A DNA stretch of 9,814 bases from Candidatus Poribacteria bacterium (lineage in GTDB: Bacteria; Poribacteria; DTPJ01; WJIO01). Below the pieces are notes generated by a model that was not told where the DNA came from, ran no database searches, and saw only the letters and a program-made list of their open reading frames with translations. Positions 4,600 through 9,814 of the stretch are shown here, piece by piece. Position 1 is the first letter of the stretch. The number at the start of each line of letters is the position of its first letter. The stretch is from positions 1-9,814 of the forward strand of contig WJIO01000148.1 of assembly GCA_014730235.1 (NCBI GenBank), in the 5' to 3' direction. Position numbers and translations under genes: made by a program.

Positions 4600-5700
4600 A
4601 TGAAAAATAAATCGAAACTAAACATATTTAGACTTTTATTTGCATTTGCCATTATCATAACAAATTTATTTTTACTCTGCGGTTGCCTTGATTCTATAAT
4701 TGGTGGAGATGAAGACGATGAGGAAGAAAAAAAGTCTGTATATAAAGAGTATTACCCATTTGCTATCATAAATGAAGAAATAGATCATGAGGAATATGAA
4801 GTTGGAGATAGGGATGATTTTGTATACTTTACTATTAAAAACATCTCTGATTCTGCTGTATGCAATATAAAATGTAAAGTGAAGGTAATAAACTCAGATA
4901 TAAGTGAAGAAGCCTTATTCCCCGGTAGAGATGAAGAACTTAGTGGTCTTGAGCCTGGTGGAGAGACTCTTGCTGAGGCAACTTTTTATAATTATCGAGA
5001 GGGATTTATTCAGAATTCCGAATTTGATTATACCTTTGAATTTGGTGATTGCTCGGAATACGAAAATGGTGAATGCGCAATTGAGGCTTTGACACCAGTA
5101 ATGAAGGATAGGACGCCGGAAAACATACCTCGTATAAGCTTTAATGCAATTAATAAAGGTATTTATAGCGTTCATAAAGTGTCATGCCGTGTAGATGCAT
5201 TTGCTAATGATCAGATTATCGCCTCTGAAAAAGCGTTTTTTGATGGAGAAAGCTTTTTATACGAAGATATAATAGAGCCAGGTTATGGAGTATTTGCCCA
5301 AGTCACATTCCCAAAACTGGATAATTTGGTTAATGTAACTTTCTCCTACAATTTTACCTGTGAACGTTATGAAGTTATGGCTCCCAGGCTGACTGTCTTA
5401 ACAGAGGAAAAGGACATAGTTGATGGCATACATGTTCTCCGCATCACTATTCGTAATGATGGTAATGTAGAAGCTCATTTTGTTAAAGCTGTCATAAGCG
5501 TGAAACAAGGACCGGGTAAATGGATGGATCCACTGCTGGATGTTGCGCGTGACGTAGAATTTGGCGAGGGAAAGACCATTGCTCCGGGAGAAACGGCTGA
5601 AGCTACTGCCGTATTTCTCGATCTGCTTGCATGGGAAGAAGATATATGGTTTTATTATTCATGGATGTATGAAGTCGGGCCAGGGCCAGATGCACCATAA
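4600..5700 (+). CDS. Lipoprotein of unknown function with three Ig-like repeats
   Basis: This protein has 366 residues. ATG 4600 is chosen because a lipoprotein signal begins there (KNKSKLNIFRLLFAFAIIITNLFLL, lipobox LCGC, lipidated C29) with AAGG 6 nt upstream; the frame reaches back to 4486 but would overlap the terminator. A flexible acidic linker follows (GGDEDDEEEKK, 35-45). Three repeats of about 75 residues then share one pattern, 'h.h.hKN.G...(8-10).V..(15-20).hxPG.....A.hxF...(12-20).h.Y.h': about 74-150 (FTIKNISDSAVCNIKCKVKV, LEPGGETLAEATF), 177-258 (FNAINKGIYSVHKVSCRVDA, IEPGYGVFAQVTF) and 277-357 (ITIRNDGNVEAHFVKAVISV, IAPGETAEATAVF). This resembles CARDB/FxLYD-type beta-sandwiches, often adhesive or scaffolding modules. 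Cysteines C88, C92, C151, C159, C196 and C254 could form disulfides. The role is unknown; it is anchored to a membrane and probably faces the periplasm or outside. Confidence 0.82.
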   Translation: MKNKSKLNIFRLLFAFAIIITNLFLLCGCLDSIIGGDEDDEEEKKSVYKEYYPFAIINEEIDHEEYEVGDRDDFVYFTIKNISDSAVCNIKCKVKVINSDISEEALFPGRDEELSGLEPGGETLAEATFYNYREGFIQNSEFDYTFEFGDCSEYENGECAIEALTPVMKDRTPENIPRISFNAINKGIYSVHKVSCRVDAFANDQIIASEKAFFDGESFLYEDIIEPGYGVFAQVTFPKLDNLVNVTFSYNFTCERYEVMAPRLTVLTEEKDIVDGIHVLRITIRNDGNVEAHFVKAVISVKQGPGKWMDPLLDVARDVEFGEGKTIAPGETAEATAVFLDLLAWEEDIWFYYSWMYEVGPGPDAP

Positions 5701-5733
5701 TGCCTTTCCAATAGATATTTGAGGATGTCAAGG

Positions 5734-5780
5734 AAAAGCGCAGGATTCCGCCTTTTACCTTCCTTTGTAAAGGTGGTAAA
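5734..5780 (+). terminator. Overlapping weak hairpins in the lipoprotein-DUF6785 gap
   Basis: Two competing stems lie here. AAAAGCG (5734-5740) can pair with CGC-TTTT (5749-5756, one bulged C), and TTTACC (5754-5759) can pair with GGTAAA (5775-5780) with an inner CCTTT/AAAGG helix (5762-5766 with 5769-5773). They are mutually exclusive because they share 5754-5756. The first ends in a T-run and could be a weak terminator; the pair could also be an attenuator-like switch ahead of the DUF6785 operon. Evidence is slight. Confidence 0.3.
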
Positions 5781-5805
5781 GTAGAGGTTTTATAAAGAAT
5801 AACTT

Positions 5806-7656
5806 ATGTCATTTAAAGTATTAATTATCTCCCTCTTTCTGATACCATTAAATTCTCTCTGGTTAATGGCTGCATCTCTTTGGGGTGCTGGTTATCCTAC
5901 CACAGTTTCCCTTTTCTTTAACGTAATATTTTACCTTTTCATACTGGTGCTGATTAATGAATTCATCAAATCCATATCCCCGCGCCGGGCTATGTCTAAA
6001 GGTGAACTGCTGCTTATTTACACTGTACTTACGGTTTCTTCGGCCATAAACGGACTGGATATGCTTCAGCTTATCGGTGCCATAATTGCGGGACCTCATT
6101 TTCTGGCTACACCGGAAAACGAATGGCAGGAGATATTTTTCAGGTATATTCCATCCTGGTTATCTGTGTCGGAAAAAACTGTACTTGACAACTATGCAAA
6201 AGGCGAGTCATCCTTTTTCCTGCTTAATAATCTTAAACCCTGGGTCACGCCTGTATTGATGTGGTCGGGTTTTACCGTTTCATTGATTATGGTGATGCTT
6301 GGTCTTACTTTGATGTTTAGCTCGCGATGGGTTTCGGAGGAAAAACTCAGCTATCCTATAATTCAGCTTCCCCTGCACATGGTGGAATCCAGCTTTTTTA
6401 AAAATAAGATGATGTGGCTGGGTTTTCTTATAAGCATTTTGCTGGCGTCGTTTAACGGTCTGCATTTCTTCTTTCCTAACTTCCCCTCACTGGGGAAACC
6501 TATAAACATAGGTCAATATCTGACTGAAAAACCTTTAAATGCCATAGGCTGGCTTCCTATTGCCGCTCATCCTTTCGCTGTAGGTCTTGGCTTTTTTATG
6601 CCTGTGGAACTGTCTTTTTCATGCTGGTTTTTCTATTTCTTCTGGAAATTTGAACGGGTGTTTGCATCAATGCTTGGTCTTCGGATACCCGGGTTTCCGT
6701 TTATTGATGAACAGACTACCGGTTCTTATGTGGGATTGGCCTTTGTGGCTTTGTGGATGGCCCGGAAGCATATTTCCAGAGTATTCAGATTCAAATCATC
6801 AGGTGATGAAAAATCCAGAGGTGTTAATCATTTTGCCATAGTTGCATTGATCATTGGCATAACAGGTATAACTGTATTCTGCATAAGGGCAGGTATGAGC
6901 GTAAAGGGTATACTGCTTTTCTTCGTGGGATATTATTTAATTTCCATCACTATTGGCAGGATTAGGGCTGAATTGGGTTCTCCGGTTCATGACCTGCATT
7001 TTTCGGGCCCTGGAAGGATGATGGTTTCCCTGGTGGGAACAAGCAGCTTTACTCGTTCTGACCTGACTATTACCTCTATGTTCTGGTACTTCAACCGGGC
7101 ATATCGCAGCCATCCTATGCCTTGTATACTCGAAGGTATGAAGTTGGAAGAACGGGCAGGTCATTCATATATCAGGGTGGCAGGATTTATAATATTTGCC
7201 ACTATATTCAGCACTTTAACCGGATTTATTTCGCATCTTCAACTGGGATACCGACATGGAGCCTGGGGGAAAATGTGGCCTGCTTATGAGACGTTTAACA
7301 GACTTTCAAACTGGATAACAACACCTATGGGCGGCGATCTGGCCCTTGTTTCAGCTTTTTCCTTTGGAACTGTTTTTGTCATTTCCCTTTCAATAATACG
7401 CACCCAGTTTATATGGTTTCCGTTGCATCCTGTGGGTTTGGTAGTGTCCAGTAGTTGGGCCATGAATCCCTTCTGGTTTTCTATATTTTTAAGCTGGATT
7501 ATCAAATATACTATACTTAGATACGGAGGATTAAAGCTTTATCGGAAGTGTATTCCATTATTCCTGGGGTTGATACTGGGTGAATTTATAGCTGACAGTG
7601 GGATTTGTATTATAGGAACTTTGCTTAAAGTTCAGACTTATATATGGTATGGATGA
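5806..7656 (+). CDS. DUF6785/DUF6784-family polytopic membrane protein (putative transporter)
   Basis: This protein has 616 residues and about 12-13 hydrophobic segments (roughly 5-23, 35-52, 66-95, 147-170, 202-222, 250-280, 305-320, 342-360, 366-384, 455-478, 515-532, 540-570, 583-605). The family is recognised from conserved stretches: PTTVSLFFNV (31-40), SKGELLLIYTVLTVSSAINGLDML (64-87), the soluble ATPENEWQEIFFRYIPSWL (101-119), SEEKLSYPIIQLPL (177-190), NGLHFFFPNFPSLGKP (217-232), RIRAELGSPVHDLH (385-398) and YRSHPMPCILEGMKLEERAG (433-452). The length is usual for the family. Its biochemical function is not established; the topology suggests transport, and similarity to OPT-type carriers is possible. 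ATG 5806 is the first start, followed at once by a membrane segment, though its SD is poor. It is the first gene of a three-gene operon: the DUF4838 gene starts within 15 bp of its stop. Transcription control was not identified. Confidence 0.85.
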   Translation: MSFKVLIISLFLIPLNSLWLMAASLWGAGYPTTVSLFFNVIFYLFILVLINEFIKSISPRRAMSKGELLLIYTVLTVSSAINGLDMLQLIGAIIAGPHFLATPENEWQEIFFRYIPSWLSVSEKTVLDNYAKGESSFFLLNNLKPWVTPVLMWSGFTVSLIMVMLGLTLMFSSRWVSEEKLSYPIIQLPLHMVESSFFKNKMMWLGFLISILLASFNGLHFFFPNFPSLGKPINIGQYLTEKPLNAIGWLPIAAHPFAVGLGFFMPVELSFSCWFFYFFWKFERVFASMLGLRIPGFPFIDEQTTGSYVGLAFVALWMARKHISRVFRFKSSGDEKSRGVNHFAIVALIIGITGITVFCIRAGMSVKGILLFFVGYYLISITIGRIRAELGSPVHDLHFSGPGRMMVSLVGTSSFTRSDLTITSMFWYFNRAYRSHPMPCILEGMKLEERAGHSYIRVAGFIIFATIFSTLTGFISHLQLGYRHGAWGKMWPAYETFNRLSNWITTPMGGDLALVSAFSFGTVFVISLSIIRTQFIWFPLHPVGLVVSSSWAMNPFWFSIFLSWIIKYTILRYGGLKLYRKCIPLFLGLILGEFIADSGICIIGTLLKVQTYIWYG

Positions 7657-7670
7657 CAGGTGTTAATAAA

Positions 7671-9158
7671 ATGAAAATCGTATTGAATAGAGATGCTGAT
7701 CAGGTAGAGAGTTTTGCAGCCGATGAATTGGTTAAATATGTCAAAAAGATGACCGGCAAAGATATTTCAATTCATGATAAAGTAAACGGTGAATCCATAA
7801 ATTTGGGAACTTTGCCTGTATCTTTGAAGCCAGAGATTGAAAAGCTACATAAAGATGGTTTTATCATCAAAAGCATAAAGGACAGCGTTTATATTAAGGG
7901 TAAAACGTCAAGAGGTACGCTTTATGGAGTTTATGAATATCTTCAGCTTCTGGGTGTAAGGTGGTATTTTCCCGGTGAAGAACATGAATACATACCCGAA
8001 GTTGATGATGTTATTCTCAAAGACCTGGATATTGCCAAAAATCCGGATATGAATCATCGAGGTGTGTCTATTCATTCGGGAAACACAGCGTTAAAAGAAT
8101 GGATTGATTTTGCCGCAAAAACGAAATTAAATTCTATAGATTTACATTCAGAACAGCGATTAGGTGAGATGCGGAAAATGCTTTCCAGCAGGGGGTTGGA
8201 TTATGGGATCAGAAGGCATTTCTTTGGCGAGGTTTATCCTCCTGATGAGGATGAAATGAAAAAAAGCAAGGTTAATTTGCTGGAATTTGCCAAGAACCTG
8301 CCTTCGGAAATCAAAGAGCTTTTCCTGTGGCCCGCAGACAAACCTCTTACACTGGAAAAGGGTAAATCCCTTTCTGATGTTATCCTGGAATTTATGAATG
8401 AAATGGTTAGGAAATTGAGGACGATCCGTCCTGACAATCGTATGAGCTTTATCGCATACTGGTCAACATGGCATGCACCGAAATATGTCAAACCTGATGA
8501 AGGTATATTTCTTGAGATTGCTCCTATGTTTAGATGTTTTTCCCATGGTATAACAGACCCATCATGTCCGATAAATTCAAAGGATATAAAACCGGTAATA
8601 GAAGATTTAGTAGGGATTTTTAATACTGATGAAGCTCATGTCCTGGGTTACTGGCTGGATGCTTCCCTGTTCGGCAGAAGCAGGTATAAGGATATGACCG
8701 GGAGAATTCCCCAGATAGGGAATATATGCAAGGATGACTTACAATACTACAAATCCAAAGGCGTGAAGAACATCAGCACCTTTGCGGTGGGGGTTGATGA
8801 AGATTATTTATCCAGATTCGCCTCGCCTATGCTTTTCCATTATCCCGCTCTTCTGTGGGATACTGATACTGACATAAAAACCCAGATCGTGGATTTCTGC
8901 GAAAATTATTATGGCAGCAGAGATCTGGCTGATGTATTTCAACTGAATGAACATACTGACACAAATGATTCATCCCCGGAAAAGTGGGATGAATCTTCTA
9001 AAATATATTCTCAGGATAAAATAACGTCTGAGGAGATACTGAAAAATTCAACTGATGACTTACATATAGATCGTCTTAAAAGGCTTTTGCGTGAACTGGA
9101 TCATATGTTAGAATGGATTAAAGGGTTAAATATTCAGGAGGAAAAAAATGAGCATTAA
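7671..9158 (+). CDS. DUF4838 protein with a GH67N/GH20b-like N-terminal domain
   Basis: This protein is 495 residues from ATG 7671, supported by AGGTG (7658-7662) and by the first beta strand (KIVLNRDADQVESFAADELVKYV) starting there; ATG 7653 overlaps the upstream stop as ATGA and is a fair alternative. Residues 1-110 form the N-terminal domain seen in alpha-glucuronidases and hexosaminidases, ending in the typical GTLYGVYEYLQLLGVRWYFPGE (82-103). From about 125 on is DUF4838: NHRGVSIHSG, FIAYWSTWHAPKYVKPDEGIFLEIAP (260-285), RCFSHGITDPSCPIN (288-302), EAHVLGYWLDASLF (321-334) and NISTFAVGVDEDYLSRF (367-383). The family is thought to be a TIM-barrel glycoside-hydrolase relative; candidate acids are E282, D329 and D376/E377, but none is proven. 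No signal peptide, so it acts in the cytoplasm, fitting a substrate brought in by DUF6785. It overlaps the next gene by 11 bp. Confidence 0.82.
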   Translation: MKIVLNRDADQVESFAADELVKYVKKMTGKDISIHDKVNGESINLGTLPVSLKPEIEKLHKDGFIIKSIKDSVYIKGKTSRGTLYGVYEYLQLLGVRWYFPGEEHEYIPEVDDVILKDLDIAKNPDMNHRGVSIHSGNTALKEWIDFAAKTKLNSIDLHSEQRLGEMRKMLSSRGLDYGIRRHFFGEVYPPDEDEMKKSKVNLLEFAKNLPSEIKELFLWPADKPLTLEKGKSLSDVILEFMNEMVRKLRTIRPDNRMSFIAYWSTWHAPKYVKPDEGIFLEIAPMFRCFSHGITDPSCPINSKDIKPVIEDLVGIFNTDEAHVLGYWLDASLFGRSRYKDMTGRIPQIGNICKDDLQYYKSKGVKNISTFAVGVDEDYLSRFASPMLFHYPALLWDTDTDIKTQIVDFCENYYGSRDLADVFQLNEHTDTNDSSPEKWDESSKIYSQDKITSEEILKNSTDDLHIDRLKRLLRELDHMLEWIKGLNIQEEKNEH

Positions 9159-9699
9159 GGAAGATGTTTACACTGTTGAATTATGTGGTGTTAAGCGGGA
9201 TTTGCCGCTGGTGAAGGTTGCTCCGGGATTAAGAGTGGCTCTCTTTAACCTGCTGGGTGATACTGAAATAGTAAAAGCTGTAGGTCCTGCAATAGCTGAA
9301 ATGATACCGAAAGAGACAGAGGTATTGCTTCATCCTGAGGGTAAAGGTATACCCCTGGTATATGAAGTATCTGCTATAACAGGTATCCCATATATTGTAC
9401 CGCGCAAAACAAGAAAACAGTGGATGCTTGACCCTATATATACCGATGTTAAATCAATAACCACAGGTAAACCTGAAAGATACTGGCTGGACAAAAGAGA
9501 GTTATATAAGATTGAGGGCAAAAAAGTAACTATTGTGGACGATGTGATCAGCACAGGCAGTACGCTTGTAGCTATGGAAGAAATGGTATCCAAGACTGGT
9601 GGTGAAGTGATAGCCCGAGTGGCTATATTTACTGAAGGTGATGAAAGAAATAACGTTTCTGCTATTGCCCATCTTCCGCTTTTTAAGGAAGATAATTAA
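9148..9699 (+). CDS. PRPP-dependent phosphoribosyltransferase (adenine phosphoribosyltransferase-like)
   Basis: This protein has 183 residues and is cytoplasmic. ATG 9148 has a strong CAGGAGG (9135-9141) 6 nt upstream, placed inside the end of the DUF4838 gene, so the two are translationally coupled (11-bp overlap). The type I phosphoribosyltransferase signature is VTIVDDVISTGST (127-139), whose acidic pair D131-D132 and STGST loop hold PRPP. Before it come LLHPEGKGIPLVYEVSAITGIPY and VPRKTRKQWM (60-93), the 'E-G-hG....A...G.P...hRK' region of adenine/xanthine phosphoribosyltransferases, with the flexible PRPP loop likely between about 90 and 120. The sequence departs from housekeeping Apt (PEGKGIPL instead of EARGF), so the base used may differ from adenine. 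Its place in a transport/hydrolase operon hints at salvage or conversion of an imported base. No gene symbol is given because the substrate is uncertain. Confidence 0.83.
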   Translation: MSIKEDVYTVELCGVKRDLPLVKVAPGLRVALFNLLGDTEIVKAVGPAIAEMIPKETEVLLHPEGKGIPLVYEVSAITGIPYIVPRKTRKQWMLDPIYTDVKSITTGKPERYWLDKRELYKIEGKKVTIVDDVISTGSTLVAMEEMVSKTGGEVIARVAIFTEGDERNNVSAIAHLPLFKEDN

Positions 9700-9814
9700 C
9701 CCTGAGAATTCTAAAAAATCTCTAAAACCAATGTTTATAAGAATTCAGCATGAAGAAACAGATGAAAATGCTCAAAGAATATAGTTCTATGTCATTCCTG
9801 CTTCAAGCTTTTTG
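9700..9814. other. Downstream tail: no clear terminator, possible edge of a repeat or of a new gene
   Basis: AGAATTCT (9705-9712) and AGAATTC (9740-9746) form a loose inverted repeat. GTCATTCCTGC at 9791-9801 is identical to the 11-base core of the left arm inside both MITE-like elements, so a third palindromic repeat may begin here and run past the edge; no GGTTCTTCC end precedes it. Alternatively an open frame begins at ATG 9750 (MKKQMKMLKEYSS...) and stays open to 9814, but it has no SD. The window is too short to decide. Confidence 0.25.

Noticed and set aside
1-9814. CRISPR array, tRNA, rRNA or named riboswitch
   Set aside because: No regularly spaced direct repeats, cloverleaf sequence, rRNA segments or known aptamer consensus were seen on either strand.

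Overview
The window (9,814 bp, AT-rich, all recognisable genes on the + strand) looks like a chromosomal fragment of an uncultured bacterium. The gene mix suggests Candidatus Poribacteria or a close relative: secreted LamG proteins that share a 'V-x-P...W..hK' tail, a DUF6785 polytopic membrane protein next to a DUF4838 protein, and a methyltransferase of the 'IRDxIAxxxxELI...QPWLDLDVEAY' kind. This placement comes from remembered family distributions, not from a marker gene. No rRNA, tRNA, CRISPR array, transposase or phage gene is visible.

Layout. (1) 3-191 is the C-terminal end of a probable S41 peptidase. (2) 209-4014 is a LamG region. A near-consensus promoter (209-237) drives LamG protein A (301-1041). 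A 140-bp MITE-like element (1117-1256) and a C-rich palindromic repeat (1264-1385) follow. Then come LamG protein B (1440-2195), a SAM methyltransferase (2226-3083) and LamG protein C (3117-3887), a paralogue of B. A second MITE-like copy (3895-4014) lies 7 bp after LamG C, and a decayed solo terminal repeat (4057-4077) lies beyond it. (3) 4102-4534 is a single-gene unit: a small dimeric alpha/beta-barrel-like protein whose Shine-Dalgarno sequence lies in a hairpin, ended by a strong intrinsic terminator. (4) 4600-5700 is a lipoprotein built of three Ig-like repeats, of unknown function. (5) 5806-9699 is a tightly packed three-gene operon: DUF6785 membrane protein, cytoplasmic DUF4838/GH67N-like protein and a PRPP-dependent phosphoribosyltransferase.

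How the genes may work together. The LamG proteins and the lipoprotein are exported and probably bind carbohydrate or protein at the surface. The last operon could couple uptake (DUF6785), processing of a glycoside-like compound in the cytoplasm (DUF4838) and capture of a nucleobase by a phosphoribosyltransferase. That pathway is inference from gene order; none of the three proteins has a substrate that can be read from sequence.

The best candidates for something undescribed are the MITE-like family (terminal repeats starting GGTTCTTCC, near-matching 8-bp flanks, a GAAA-capped stem with one covarying pair), the hairpins that overlap or abut ribosome-binding sites, and the DUF6785-DUF4838-phosphoribosyltransferase operon.
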